Below, piece by piece: positions 11,985-24,703 of a DNA stretch of 64,000 bases. The stretch spans positions 3,672,663 through 3,736,662 of the forward strand of contig NW_004454178.1 in assembly GCF_000283155.1 (NCBI RefSeq), in the 5' to 3' direction. Position 1 is the stretch's first letter, and each line of letters starts with the position of its first letter. Origin of the DNA: Ceratotherium simum simum. Lineage: Eukaryota > Chordata > Mammalia > Perissodactyla > Rhinocerotidae. The notes under the pieces are model-generated. The model did no database searches and was not told the DNA's origin. It saw nothing but the letters and a program-made list of their open reading frames with translations. The position numbers and the translations under genes were made by a program.

Positions 11985-12530
11985 CATCACCATTTCTCCC
12001 CTGAAGTTCAGCAACAGTCTCCAAAGCAGTCTTTCTGCTTCTAGGCTGGCCCACTCTCCTCCACCACCTCTCCATGTTGCGGTAAAAGTAATTTTCTTAC
12101 AACATAGACTAGATCCTGGCCTTGCTTTGGACACAGAATACAATGTAAACTCCTCGCCTTGACTTACAATACCCAGCATGATTTGGCTCCTGCCTCCCCC
12201 TCTGACCTCACCTCCTTGACCAAATGGCTTGTTGGATGACCCTCTGACTCCTCTTGATCCACTCTCCCCTCCCTGCTCTATGCCCCAGCTACAACTTTCT
12301 TTGAGTTGCTGTCACATGCGAAACTCTTTCCCACCTCAGAGCCTTTATTCAGTTCATTTCTCGCATCTCTCTCTCTCTCACTCTCTGCGTAACTGACTCC
12401 TCTTTTGGCAGCTCCTAGCTAAGGGTCATGTCCTCAGAGACAACGTCCTTAACCACGCAAGCTAAAGTAAGCTCCTCCTGCTAGTCTCTGCCATAACATC
12501 ACGGAGATAGTGGCGAGAGCAGTTGTTCAC
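11985..12530 (+). mobile_element. LINE L2 3' region
   Basis: Co-linear with the L2 3' region: a diverged copy of 'CAGCCAGAGTGATCTTTCT' (CCAAAGCAGTCTTTCTGC), ACAATACCCAGCATGATTTGG for 'CCTACATGATCTGGC', CCCCTCTGACCTCACCTCCT, CTCTATGCCCCAGCTACA for 'GCTCCAGCCACACTGG', and TTTCCCACCTCAGAGCCTTT. A CT run (about 12366-12385) interrupts it. Old and diverged. Confidence 0.75.
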
Positions 12531-13615
12531 AGTATTGACCACAATTTTTAATTGAATATTAGAATATATATTTATTTGCTCAGCTTTCATTTCTCATCCC
12601 TAATAGATTATAAATTAAATTTAAAATTGTTGAGAATTTGAAAGTATAGGAAAAATGGAGTGTGGTGGATTGAGTGACTGATGGAGGAGGGTGTCTGAGA
12701 GAGAGACGAGAGCATCAGAAGAGTTCTTTGGCCTGAGTAAAGAAAAAGGAAAAAGAAAAGTAATGCTTTAGATGTAAATATGCCTTCCAATGAGGGTGTT
12801 GGGGAAAGAGAAAGGAATAATAGGGAGGATTCCCAGCTGACAACCTCTATCTCTTCAGTGAAGGAGGAAAGAAGAATGAGCATCAAAATAGCAAAGCGCT
12901 GGGCCTCAGAAGGATTAAAAAGGTCAGAAAGAGCTGAGGAAACAAATGGGAACGGAAGCTGATCGGGGACAGTCAAAATGGATTTGTTGTGCCACCAAAT
13001 CAAGTCTGCATTTAGTTATCCATTCGATAAATATGTATAGAGTTCCAACTCAGTAGCAGACACTATACTTTCCAGCATCACAAAGACACATAGGCACCAA
13101 CTTGTGAAAACTCCCCTGGATTTGAATTGGCAGATGCCGTTGTGTAGCATCCATAGTGTCCAAACACCCAGCCGCCTCACTTGGTTCCACCTGGCTCTGG
13201 TCAGACATGAGGTGCAGGTCACCCACCTTCCCTTGCTCAGGGTGGGCTCCTGTATTTCATAAAAGCATCACGCCAGATCTTACTGTATGGAATTCACACA
13301 TTCTTCGGCATGTGAGTTTGTGATGTTTGAAGATTTTGCAAGACATCGCTGTTCCTCCTTCAAGACCGACCTCTCCCACCATTTCCACGGGGCATGGGGG
13401 CCTTTAGGTACATTTCCTCTGAGGAAGAGGAACAACTTAAGTCATCCCATGGTTTTTAAGAGAGATATCTAAACTAAATTATAATAGTAAAACTCAATTC
13501 AAAAAGTAAAACATAATTATGTATATTATACTTCAATTTAATTTAAAAAAACGAATAACACTGATACTTGTCCTGTAATCTGGCCACCACTTTACCTGTT
13601 CAATCAGTCTTTGCT
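12531..13615. other. Unassigned noncoding sequence
   Basis: No gene seen. Purine-rich patches lie at about 12700-12960. The AT-rich end near 13500-13552 (TTATACTTCAATTTAATTTA) resembles an L1 3' tail but is too short to call. Confidence 0.5.
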
Positions 13616-13795
13616 GCAGCCCAGCTTAACTTCTCCTAGACTCTTGAATAAGCCTAACCATTCCTACGGCCAAGGCCATATGACACCAACCTGGAATTCT
13701 CTCTTCTTGCCTCTTCTCCTTTGCAAAGCCTACCTTTTATTTAAGTTTCATCTCAAACTTTCTACTTTTGAGATTCCAAAGAGTTCTAGATTATC
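13616..13795 (+). mobile_element. Possible L2 fragment
   Basis: ACCTGGAATTCTCTCTTCTT, CTCCTTTGCAAAGCCTACC and TTTCATCTCAAACTTTCT follow the order of the L2 stretch 'CCTGGAATGCTCTTC...AAATCCTACTCATCC...CAGCTCAAATG'. Weak but co-linear. Confidence 0.45.
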
Positions 13796-15019
13796 TGGGA
13801 ATTCCAGAATATCTAAAATTGTTTAATATCTTTTAATAATTAAATTTCAAATTGATGGTCCTGAGTTTAAAAGATAAATCTCCAAAACCCCACAAAATAA
13901 TAAATCTCACAAATAGTTAAAAGACACAATTTCTTGAAAATTTAAGGCTGCAGATATCTGGGTAGATAGTCTCAGATTGATATTTAAAATATAAAATAAA
14001 ATTCAGAAGACCCAGAGCATCTAAAGTTTAAAAAAGAGAAGTGTTTAGATCTTATGGTTAAAATTAAAGAAATATTAGAATTATGTTATTGAGTTTAATA
14101 AAAACTTATGAAAACTCATCACAAGGGCCACACCAATGTTCAGAAATAGCCGGGGCTCTGTCGACTCCAATGGTTTATTCCATCTCTCAGGAATGCAAGT
14201 TGTTAACGGCAGCCTGGGAGATGAGGTGATGTAGCCACAAACACAGGGCTCTGATTCAGCCTGAATGCAGTGATTTTCATGCCAGACACATCCACTTTCA
14301 GCTGGAGGGTATTTGTTGAGAGCTGCCGTGGAGAATGCCCACACTTAGAGAAAAATGCACACCCTTGGCAACCACTGATGGATAAAATAGAAACCTACTG
14401 ATCAGGATTTGGAAATTTCAAAAATCAATATGAAATGGTATTTTGAAGTCATTCTAGGTATACAGACAAAAATAGATCTAGCAATACAGGTTGGATTCCA
14501 CAGGCGTTACCCAAGCTGTCCTTCCCTTGTGAGCCTCGGGAATTTTGCCCAAATAAGCTCTAGAAGCTCAAATCCTATTTTTTAAAATTCCTGGACTGTC
14601 TTCTTCACACCATGTGAACAGCTTGCAGCAGTGAGAATTTCTTTGGTCGGTGTATTGAGATCTATGTCACACTGGCTGAAATTTGTCTGTGGGAAGAAGA
14701 CATCTGCCTCTGAGATATATGGGGAAATGAGAAACCAGCTACAAGCTGGTGTCTGCCCCAATGTCTCTGACCACTTCCACCTGCTCACTTATCCTAGACA
14801 TTGGCCCAAATAACTGACAATTTCATGAAGGTAACAAGGACGGAGTTTAAAGAAAAAACGAGGGACAGCGCCCTGCCGTTAAATTATAAACAGAATTCCT
14901 GGTTTCCGCTTCCATTTCCACCACTTATAAAACCTGTGATGGGGGTGGGCAAATCAAGTAGCCAATCTGAGTCTCATTTTTCTGATTGATGAAGCAGGGA
15001 CTCAAAGGCTTGCTTTCCT
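13796..15019. other. Unassigned noncoding sequence
   Basis: AT-rich DNA with no recognised gene or repeat. Confidence 0.5.
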
Positions 15020-15420
15020 ATAACTTATTCAACAATTGTTGAGCACTTACTACGAGCCAGGGACAATAGTAGGTGGTATGCTGGGTATCATCACTGTTTT
15101 CAGGCAGCTTACTGTTTATTTAGAGCAGAAGACAAACATCGAAATACACATTTGGATGTAACTATATTTATAAAAACTGCCATGAAGAAAAAGTAAGGAG
15201 TACAAATTATAATAAAAAAAAAATAACAGGGAGATGTAGCTTAATCTGAGAGGTCAAGGAATACATTCTTAGGGAATGATATTTAAGAAAAGAGAGTGGG
15301 AAGGAAGGGAGTGGAGAGAACATTCCAAGACAAGGGGATAACATGTGCAAAGGGCCCGAGGCAAGGAGGAGTTTGACATGGTCCAAGAACAGCAAGAAGA
15401 CTCACGTGGCTACACCAAGG
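15020..15420 (-). mobile_element. LINE L2 3' region (minus strand)
   Basis: Starts with the complement of the L2 end, TATTCAACAATTGTTGAGCA then CTTACTACGAGCCAGGGACA. It continues to the diagnostic GAACATTCCAAGACAAGG, ATAACATGTGCAAAGGCCCG-like (AACATGTGCAAAGGGCCCGA) and GCAAGGAGGAGTTTG. A poly-A stretch lies near 15213-15223. Confidence 0.8.
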
Positions 15421-17986
15421 GGGAGAGTGGCAGGAGATAAGGCTCACAGTGTTATTACAAGAATCAAAGAGAAATGTGTGCCAACATGCTTTGCAGAGTA
15501 CAAAGTCTTGTACCACTGTGAGTACTAACACAGTCATCAGTGTTCAGGAGTCCTGTCCTCAGCACCAGAAGCAGCAGATGAAAAAGAAAAAACACTTAAA
15601 TACAAGTTTTACTTCTTCTTCCACAGTTCCTAAACTATTTCTCTCATCTTCACCATCAAGAAAAGTGTAAGAAGATCTTCAATTTGCAGTGATTTCAGAA
15701 ATCTGAAGACCTAATTGTCTCTTCTTCATCGTACCCAACTGGGCTTCTTTAAAGCCAGAAGACAAAATTACTGAAGCCCTTTTATGTCTAGGCAACAGAA
15801 AGCAGAGGATCTGAAAAAGCCAGGATTCCTTTATATTTCCATTTGTGCCACATGGTGCCAGAAAAAAAATGAATGGAGAAGAGCTGGACACTCCCTCTAC
15901 CCACTGTCTCCACCTCTGCCACTCACTTTCCAGTGGAATTTAAAGAATGGAATGTGGGAGGAAGAATGGCGGGGCTCATTTCCGACAAACTCATTCAGTC
16001 ATTCAATCAGGAAGTACTTATTGAGTATCTATCAATCTCTGTGATGTTAAATATGGGGATTCCCGAGGTGGATTTTTATTATACTGATTTAGTTTCACAA
16101 TTAGCCAGAGGAATCAAGGACCTGGGAGCAGATTCCTATTTAAGTTATGACCTTACCTCCTTTATATAAATATATTGTTAACCCATAAGGATGATTTGGA
16201 TTCTAGCTTTCTAGATGAGGCATCAGAAAGGGACTCTGGCATCTGGAAGTCTTAAATGCCGAGGGTCAAGAATGGAGTGGGGGTGGGGAAGACAGAGAGA
16301 GAGAGAAAGAGGAGAGGCTGGAGCGGAGCGACAGGACCCTAGTGTGGGGGTGGAGGGTGGGCACTGATGTGCACCCAGGGTACCTTGATGACACCGTATA
16401 TGGACAGTGCACTTGAACGTGAGCTCACTTCTCTTCTCCGAAGAGTGTATCAGGAGACAGCTTTGCTTGGAAGAGATTCTTAAACCAAAGTCATCAATAA
16501 AGCTTGTGCCTATTTCAATAAGTGCTGTCTCTAGACCGCTTTGTCTTCTGTCTCCCATCCACTGAACACCTTGGGAAAACTGAGCTGACAGTGATACATA
16601 ATGAGATATTAGGCAATTGTTGCAAACTGAACGAAAGGATCTCTTCTGAAAAGTTCCACATAAGAAAAGGTACAGAATGAAGTAGAGAGGAATTACCATT
16701 AACGTAGTTGAGGGAACTTGGGAATGGGGTGCTGTTGCTGGAGGATGAACATGAAATCATTTGAGTATGTTTAGCTGTAGACGGTAGAGCTGACTTATGA
16801 TTGAACTGTCTAGAAACCAACGGGAAGCACAGAGATTTAGAATGGTTAATATGTCACAGAAAATCTTTTCCAAAACTTAGAAAAGTCTCTTCCTGTAAGG
16901 CATTATGGCACTTTCTCAGCCAACCAATTTCCGTACATATATGGGACCGGAATTAATGGTGGGGGGTGGGTACGGAAGAGTTGCTACATCTGGGATCAGG
17001 CATTTTTTGTTTTGTTTTTCTAGAAAGAAAAACAACAAAGTAAAACTTGGCAACTGGGAAAAACTGTTCAAGAGGAATGTCAGGAGCTAAGCTATTTAGA
17101 AGTTTGCTCTTTAAAAGAGGATAGTCCCATATTCCATACCATATCAGGAAAAAAAATTAAATAAACGGATAGTACATTTTTTAAGGAGACACAGAAAATC
17201 TATCGCAAATAAACACATCGCATATACTTTACAGAGCCCCTTTCCCAAACACAGGAGGAAGAATACAACAGGAAATCTAAAAAGAATAGTAACTCTTCCT
17301 CTGGTTTCTCCCTTGCTTTGCCATGTTTGATGTATCAATTATCAGTGACTCTCCTTTTAGTTACATGACCACTGTAAATGGTACTGAGGGCACTTATAGG
17401 ACTCCATTACATTCTTTTCATTAACTATTCCAAATTATAGTTTTGACCCTTTAAAGTTTAAAAAAAAATAGGTTAAATGTTCCCAGAAAACGACCACCAC
17501 CAGCGTTACCACCACAACCACCATTTATGCCAAAAAGGCTTTCAATAAAATTTACAAAGTCAGTGTTCAAGTGAGATTAAACCAATGTGAAAGACCCAAG
17601 TCCTTGCCACTAGAAAAGACATTGTCAGTATCCTTTGGACACACATTACATATTTATCTAATTGGAAAAGCCAATTTTAGGAAAAAAACGTCCATTTGTA
17701 GAAGTAGGAAAATTTAAAAAGGCAAATTGCTTCATGTTTAAAGACTCATTTTTATCTCATCAGCTAATAGAATTGAGGAATCACTGTCATACATGTCTAA
17801 AAAAGCAGCTTGAAGAACTAGTTCTGGGTAGCCATGGGCTGTGATAGAAGAAAAATCACTTATGAAGATACACACAAATAGTGCCCTTTTATAAAAACAG
17901 ATAACGGGCATGAAATTTTGCTAATGGTGTCTGTGTATTGACCAGATATATTTGGAGCACAGAAAGCAATTGTGTGACAATTTCCG
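15421..17986. other. Unassigned noncoding sequence
   Basis: About 2.6 kb without a recognised gene. A short L2-like end lies at about 15990-16060 (TCATTCAGTCATTCAATCAG, TACTTATTGAGTATCTATC). A G/A-rich low-complexity stretch lies at 16270-16320. Open frames of up to 158 codons (16223-16699, minus strand) lie over the GA-rich tract and carry no domain. Confidence 0.5.
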
Positions 17987-18330
17987 CCCCAGTCTTTGAA
18001 TGATTACATTTATTTATTTATTTTTTTTGTGAGGAAGATCAGCCCTGAGCTAACATCCATGCTAATCCTCCTCTTTTTGCTGAGGAAGACCGGCTCTGAG
18101 CTAACATCTATTGCCAATCCTCCTCCCTTTTTTCACCCAAAGCCCCAGTAGATAGTTGTATGTTGTAGTTGCACATCCTTCTAGTTGTTGTATGTGGGAG
18201 GCAGCCTCAGCATGGCTGGAGAAGCGGTGCGTCGGTGCGCGCCCGGGGTTCTGAACCTGGGCCGCCAGTAGCAGAGCGTGCCCACTTAACCGCTAAGCCG
18301 TGGGGCCCGCCCCCACCCCAATCTTTGAAT
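17987..18330 (-). mobile_element. ERE-1 type SINE with 15-bp TSD
   Basis: Complement order: T-rich tail, GTGAGGAAGATCAGCCCTGA, the duplicated CTAACATC modules, the ERE-1 segment GATAGTTGTATGTTGTAGTT with GCACATCCTTCTAGTTG, then GGAGAAGCGGTGCGTCGGTG, B box complement and the head complement CTTAACCGCTAAGCCGTG. TSD copies CCCCAGTCTTTGAAT (17987-18001) and CCCCAATCTTTGAAT (18316-18330) differ at one base. The head keeps many CpGs, a sign of youth. Confidence 0.95.
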
Positions 18331-18504
18331 CACTCATTCAACTCAATCTCATAATCAAAACAAAGCTTTTTTTAAATTTGATAGTGATTTATTAATGATG
18401 AAATATAATCCTGACCTTTTTCATCAAAACCTAACTTCTCCAATCAAAAGGCACATCACCATTCCCCAGTTCCAGGTTTTAGTCTCTCTGATTTAGACAA
18501 TCTA

Positions 18505-18910
18505 AATATTCTCTTAATTGGTCTCTCTTCCTCTAATCTCTCTCTCCTTAATCCATCCTTATGTCAGAATATCTATTTTCACAAAAAACAAAACTAATTT
18601 AAGAAATCATTTTCCTCCCTATTCACGCCAGAGGATAAAATCTAACTCCTCAGCAGAGCCTTCCTAACACAAAACTGCCCCCTTGCCTCACCCACCCAGG
18701 ACCGTTTACCGTCTGGCCAATTAACCCTCGTGAACACTCCATTCTCTTCCAACTGCTTGCACTTCTGCTCTTGCATTCTCTCTGCCTGGAATACCTTTCT
18801 CATCTGCACCCGTCAAAACTCTACTCTTTCAGGAACAAAACCTTTGGACCGCTTCTCTCATCCTCAGAGCCTTTAAAATGTCATTCCCTTTCTCTTACTT
18901 TGTCTGAACG
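18505..18910 (+). mobile_element. LINE L2 3' region
   Basis: In L2 order: AATTGGTCTCTCTTCCTCTA, ATCCATCCTTATGTCAGAAT, AGAGGATAAAATCTAACTCC, GCACTTCTGCTCTTGCATTC with TCTCTGCCTGGAATACC (consensus 'TGTTCCCTCTGCCTGGAATG'), and CGTCAAAACTCTACTC. Diverged. Confidence 0.7.
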
Positions 18911-19727
18911 CTTGGGGTTTTGTGGTTGCGGGACGTGCCAGGTAAAACTTTATTCTCGGTGTGCAGTGTAACAAGAACGCCCAAAGCACCTACAGTGTAC
19001 CTCACTTGAGGTGCACTATGTTGGGTTTTTATGTTGCTTCTATCTACCATTTGTCCCCCGGGGAGGCTTCCTGATCTTTGAAATTAAATTCATCCCTTCT
19101 GCGTCAACACCAGTGCTTGAGAAAGGTGAAGCACTCAAGTGTGTGTTGGGTTGTATTGCTGTGCAAACATCTGCATTGGCAGGATGGCCAAATTCAAGCT
19201 GATTCATGGTCATAGGAGGTTCCCATAGAACAGTTCTTGAAGACCATCCAGTCTTATGACTTTTAAACTTTTTCTGTTTTTTGTTTGGTTTTATTTGTTT
19301 GTTTATAGTAGAACAATCCTGTTTTCAATGAGGAGTTTATCTGAAAGCCCAAGATGGAGAACAGATAAACTCCATTCATGTTAAAGCCGGAGGGAGCACA
19401 TCCACCAGCTTCCCACTCTTGCCGCCTGCCATCGAAGGGGCTCTGAAGAACATAGCTTACAATCCACTTCATAAAAGTTAAAAAATACAGAAGAGGAAGA
19501 AATTCACCCCAATTCTAATACCCAGACTTTATACTATTTCTAATGTTTATCAGAAGCAGACATGGCACACACATATTGTCAAGTGAAATGAATTCTGAGA
19601 TTATGAGAACTGTTTTATGGCTTTTCAGGAGAGGTTAGAGAGTTTCTAGTAACAGCCAGTCTCTAATATGCTTATTTTTAAAGTTATTCTGGAGAATGAT
19701 TTGCTTAAATGCAAAGCATTGTGGTAT
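18911..19727. other. Unassigned noncoding sequence
   Basis: No gene or named repeat. A T-rich run (TTGTTTGGTTTTATTTGTTT) lies near 19279-19302. Confidence 0.5.
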
Positions 19728-19945
19728 CTATGTGTCCAGCTCTGGGGTCAGGTTGCCTGGGTTCAGTTTTTTGGCTATACCACTTACTAGCTGGGTGACA
19801 AGTTACTCAAGCTACCTTCTCAGTCTTCTCATTTATAAAATGCGGCAAAAACTGTACCTACTTCATAGGGTTTGGTAAGTATCCAATAAGGTAAGACATG
19901 TCTGAGCTTAGAACAGCTACCATATATAGTGAATGTTCAGTCAAA
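19728..19945 (+). mobile_element. MIR SINE, nearly full length
   Basis: Covers MIR from the tRNA-related part (CTGGGGTCAGGTTGCCTGGG), through the core (CACTTACTAGCTGGGTGACA, AGTTACTCAAGCTACC), CTCATTTATAAAATGCGGC, TACCTACTTCATAGGGTTTG, to a decayed 3' end (GAACAGCTACCATATATAGT). One of the clearest MIRs in the window. Confidence 0.9.
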
Positions 19946-20881
19946 ACGCTGGACTTTGTTAAGGCCCATGATGAGAAAGGCAAATGAATGAGACCTTAGA
20001 TGCTGCTGGCTGGATTCAGTGTTTATCAAATGAAAAATAGTGTGTCCGTTGAGATTGTAAATATTTGCATGCTGCTTAAAGTTTGTGTGGTCCATTTTAT
20101 TCCAAAGAATTTGCCAGCTGATTTAACTATTCTCCTCCTTTGAAGTAAAATATCCAGTAATAATGCAAAATTTCAATGCATGTAGGTACACATTTATTTC
20201 CAGTTGATGAGTTCTGCTAAGTAACAACATAGTTATCCAAACGTTTGCTAAATGCTTCTGTTCCCTAGCCGTGCAGATTTCTATCTGGAGACACAACTCT
20301 TCTTTAGGTAAAGCTCTTCTCCAGATTCCTCAGCACTATCTGTGCTGATTTTCATCATCCCAAAGGCAGTTACTAGACCTCAGTGGAGCAAATGTCTGTC
20401 AGAGAAATGTAGGAATGAGAATAGAGCCTAAGATGAGCAGAAGAGCAAACCTATTCCAGATAGTTAATCTGAAAATAAAACGTCCTACTGATCTTGTCAA
20501 TGTGAGGACAAATAAAAGGTTGGCTCAGAGCTCCCTATTAAATCATTTTGCTGGACTGAAAAAGCAAAGTGCAAACCTGGATAATGAAACGAAGGGAAGT
20601 GATGAGATGGTGGTCATGATCACACAGTTCAGAAACTGTTCAATAGTCTGCTGGGTTGTCAGATGCTTCTGCAGAGTTGATGTCAAGTCTTTTCTGCCTC
20701 TAATAAGCAGACTCACCACAGAGGCTCAGCACAGCCCCGGGAGTGTGGGAACTCGGAGCAGGTTGCCTGTTTCGGGTGCCTTTGTGGGACCCAGACAATT
20801 GTAGGCCAAGCTTGGAATCAGAAGGAAGTCAGCAGGAATTAAGGCAGCCAGAGGCTCACATCCATCAGAGGAGCCCACAAA
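19946..20881. other. Unassigned noncoding sequence
   Basis: No repeat recognised. A 129-codon + strand open frame (20415-20804) has no domain, no Kozak context worth noting and no poly-A or splice evidence. Confidence 0.5.
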
Positions 20882-20952
20882 CCAGTGGTTCTCAAATTTC
20901 AAAATGCAAAGGAGTTGCCTTAGAAGTTTATTAAAATGCATAATCCTGGCTG
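20882..20952 (+). mobile_element. MER5-like hAT terminal fragment
   Basis: CCAGTGGTTCTCAAATTTCA is a classical hAT/MER5-MER20 terminal inverted repeat. It is followed by GTTGCCTTAGAAGTTTATTA and AAAATGCATAATCCTGGCT. The rest of the element is missing or too decayed. Confidence 0.6.
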
Positions 20953-22911
20953 TAATAAAGAGGGTAACTCTGTTTTTAATGTTTTACCTTTGACAATTTT
21001 TAGATCCCCACCCCTTCCTTCCCTGCCTGCTATACATTTGGGCAACCAAGTTTAGAGCACCCACAATGTCACTGGTTCTTTGGCACTGGAGGGAAGTTCA
21101 AATCTTTCAAATTCTTAACTCGTGCTTCAAACTCTCCCCAGTCCACTCCATAGCCACTAGAGGGGCCCATCCACTCTCTCTGCTTGGCTCTTGCTTTCCT
21201 CCAGACCTGACCTGAGGTCTTCTCCTTGGAGAATCCTTCTGCTGTTTACTACTCGAATAATACACTTAATTTCATATCCATTGGTGCTTGTGTGTTCTTA
21301 ATCCCAACATCTATACATTCTTGAGCTGGGGGCTGATCAGTGTCCAGCAGAGAATTTTAGTGTCCAAATAAAACAGTAGACCAAATTCCAGAGATCCTGA
21401 CTGACAGAGTGGAGGATTGGTCCAGGACCACAAACCCACAGTTTAAACAAGCATCCCAGTTTAATCTGTTGCAGGTTATTCACAGACTACTTAAACTCTC
21501 CTAATTCTCCAACACAAAATTGCATATCTGCCCTTACCCTTCCACACAACTACTCCAGATTTTATGGTACAATTTTACGACCTCTCTGTCTTCACTATTC
21601 ATCAATCCTCTTGTAGTTCTTCTTCCACCAGATAGCCCCTAAGGTGAGACAGGGAAAGAAGCTGACTGGAAAGAATTACAATGTGTTCTGCTCTGGGCTC
21701 AGTTCTCTAAACGTATGGCACTGTTTCCCTCCATATTTCTTCATGGACTTCTCTCCATCTTAAACTCCATAAGAACATGATTATGTTTAACAAATAAGTC
21801 AAGTGCTTTTAGAAGATTGCTAGATAGTCACAATTGTCCCAGTTTAGTAGAAACATAGCAGAGTGCCTTGGATGGACATAAGGCTGAGTGATCCAAAGAA
21901 CTACGGGATAATAGCTCCCCCCCACCCCACCAATACTACAAAGTTGGCCTTTATGCGTGAGTTCATTTTCTGGGGTGGGAGTGCAGGCAGGGAAGCTCAC
22001 AAAATGGAGATAGTGGGCCAAAGTACTTGGGAAGGGAAGTAATAATGGAATTAGACAAAAAAGTACATCTCAGCCCCGTTGAGAGAGAGAGCATTCTTCC
22101 CATTTCTGTTGAGACCACACTATGACTCTCCGAAGCAATGAGACCTGCAGAGAATACAGGAAGTTTTTAGTACCCCAAGGATTTTCAGCTTTGGAAGCAC
22201 AGGAAGACACGAGGCAGGGATGCCTCTTGAGTGGCAGTGGTGGATACCAAGTATTGTCAAGTGACTGTTGGCGATGGACACCAACAGGGTCACCAGACAC
22301 AAAGCATGTGAAGATTTTTGTTCATGAGCATGTTGGAGACTCAAGGCTGACATCCTCTGACAGCAGTGGGAGCACCAAGCTAGTGACACAAACACCAATC
22401 CGCTAACAGGGTATGTGAATGTTAATAGTCTCGTTTTCATATCTTCATCAATTATGAGAGTTGAGCAATGAAAATAAAACCGGTAAGTACTCTGTGTAAA
22501 ACTCATCTCACTTGAAGGAAAAGCTTCTCGTCAGCAGTCTCAATCTTTCAGCTTTCGTCAAAGTTGGGCTGAGACAATTAATAATGGTGAGAAATAGTCT
22601 AAGATGCTAAACATCTATTCCCATCTTGTCTCAAAGTTTGACCTTTGCGGTAACCAGAGTGTGCCGACTTGTACTAACTCATTCTAACTCCCACAGAAAT
22701 GACTTTAGAGAGAGCTTCCTTGATTCTGCACCCTCATTTTTTCTTAATCAAGTGCTGATGTAGACGATGACACATTCCTACGAAAATTTTGATCACTGAC
22801 CCTTGTATAAAAACTTTGCAATAAACTCATCTTAGAGTTTAGAATAACTGTGGGAGATAAGTAAACTTACTGAAAATGTCTATGTGCCATATCTTTTTTG
22901 GTTTCATTTTA
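20953..22911. other. Unassigned noncoding sequence
   Basis: About 2 kb. Opposite-strand open frames overlap at 22120-22506 (128 and 94 codons) but look like chance. No transposon recognised. Confidence 0.5.
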
Positions 22912-23100
22912 TTCTTCAGTACAAGCTCATGAGAAGATAAGTATTGTTGTACTCATTTTACAGATAAGAAGAGTAGAGCTCAAGAAAGCTACAATTTGCC
23001 CCAAGCAAACCGTGAGTGAAGGGCAAAATGGGGATCAGAACCCACTTTTGTCCACTCTCACAGTCCATTCTACTCTGCCATTGCCCCTCTTGACAAAACT
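22912..23100 (-). mobile_element. MIR SINE fragment
   Basis: Complement-strand MIR: ACTCATTTTACAGATAAGAA, GAGTAGAGCTCAAGAAAGC, CAATTTGCCCCAAGCAAAC, and GGGGATCAGAACCC for the 'GGGATTCGAACCCAGG' B-box part. Confidence 0.75.
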
Positions 23101-24392
23101 TTAACTTATCCTTTATAGATTATGAAAATGATAGGAACCTACTGGATTTCCCTTTTTCTATGTCTTCTAGGAAATTCTTTGCTCAAGTGCCATGGCTCTG
23201 GGGTTCTAATATAATTCTTTATTCTTATTTTATTAACTAAATTGCTCCTGTAGCTTCTCACATATAGTTCCTAAAATCTTTTTGGAAAGTAAGGGGACAT
23301 AAATAATCAACAATTTAGCAAGCATTTACTCAGGCACATTCTTTTTTTCAACCTTATGATTCAAACTAGAAAGGAGGAGCTTTATATGTAATAGATAGTA
23401 TGTGAAGTTACTTGAAAGTTGGCATTTTTAATATACCTTTTACCTTTGTCATCTTTACCCTTCTTTACTAAGAAAGGTACCACATGTGCAACTTAACGTA
23501 GGCATATAAAAAAATCTGTAGGAATATGCAGAGGTGGAGGCCAGTCAGAAGCCCTCTCAAACCCACATATCTACTTGCTCACAAAGATCTACCCAGAAAC
23601 CCTGCTTGGTGCCCTGGTTCTCAGGCAGCTATCTCTCAGTAAGAGAAAGTAGAATGTTCCCCACCAGACTGCAATCCTCACTGCATCATATTTTGAAATG
23701 GGTCCACGTACAATACAAAGACATATGCACTGGCAGTTGTGAAACACTTGGAATTGCATACTCCGTCATTGGGAGTTCTGTGCCACAGGAGCATGGCTGA
23801 CTAATGGACAATGCCAGGGGCATTTGGCCTCCATACTTGCTTAGCTGAGGAATGAGGTGAGGAACAGTTATGTTGGCCTGTTGGTAAAGTTGGACAAACC
23901 AGTCTCAAACACCAAAGGAGCATAATCTGGGAGTTTGGACTCAGTGGATTGTTGAATGCTAGCTGCCATCCATAAAAACTGAGTCACCCTAAAAAGATGT
24001 CCGGAGAATTATTGTCTAAGGGGAGCCTGAACCTGAAAAGTCTTAAAAACTTTGGCAAGGTTCATCTGATTACATGTGTGTTAAAGAGATTTTATCGGCA
24101 CCCATCAAGATTAGTGGTTCTAATGTCTACAAAGACCAAGATGACATTTTGGAAACTACTCTTGTAGGAGAAGGGCTCCTCTGTGTAAGACATATGTAAA
24201 GTGGGTGTTATCCAAAAGGATCTTTCAGGAGACTAAGCAAGATAGTTTTTTTTTTCATGAATCAGGACCCAAAGCAGAAATAGAATGTGTCTGATGGAAA
24301 TAAACTTTTATATCTAAAAGCTTCAGTGTTTTAAAAAACAAGTTACACCTCTGTCCAATATAAGGAATTAAAAACAAAACACAAACAATTCT
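23101..24392. other. Unassigned noncoding sequence
   Basis: No gene or repeat recognised in about 1.3 kb. Confidence 0.5.
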
Positions 24393-24393
24393 T

Positions 24394-24641
24394 GGGGCCA
24401 GCCCAGTGGCATAGTGGTTATGTTCGAGCACTCCACTTTGGCAGCCTGGGGTTTGCAGGTTCAGATCCTGGGCACAGACCGGCGCACGGCATATCAAGCC
24501 ATGCTGTGGTGGCATTCCACATAAAGCAGAGGAAGATGGGCATGGATGTTAGCCCAGGGCCAATCTTCCTCAGCAAAAAGAGGAGGATTGACAACGATGT
24601 TAGCTCAGGGCTAATCTTCCTCACACACACACACACAAAAA
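24394..24641 (+). mobile_element. ERE-2 type SINE with (CA)n in tail
   Basis: Head GGGGCCAGCCCAGTGGCATA then GTGGTTATGTTCGAGCACTC, the B-box-like CAGGTTCAGATCCTGGGCAC, AAGCCATGCTGTGGTGGC, and two GATGTTAGC modules. The 3' tail is a (CA) run (24622-24636) followed by five As. A convincing TSD is not seen; AACAATTC and AATGATTC near the ends are only a weak match. Confidence 0.93.
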
Positions 24642-24703
24642 CCCAGCAAATGATTCCTTTAAAGATAAAGCTTATTATTTGGTATAGGTTAAGAATGAAA
24701 TAC

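Noticed and set aside
16223..16699. 158-codon minus-strand open frame
   Set aside because: It runs over a GA-rich low-complexity tract. Serine/leucine-rich translation without domain.
20415..20804. 129-codon open frame
   Set aside because: No domain, no repeat of composition typical of coding DNA, no splice or poly-A context.
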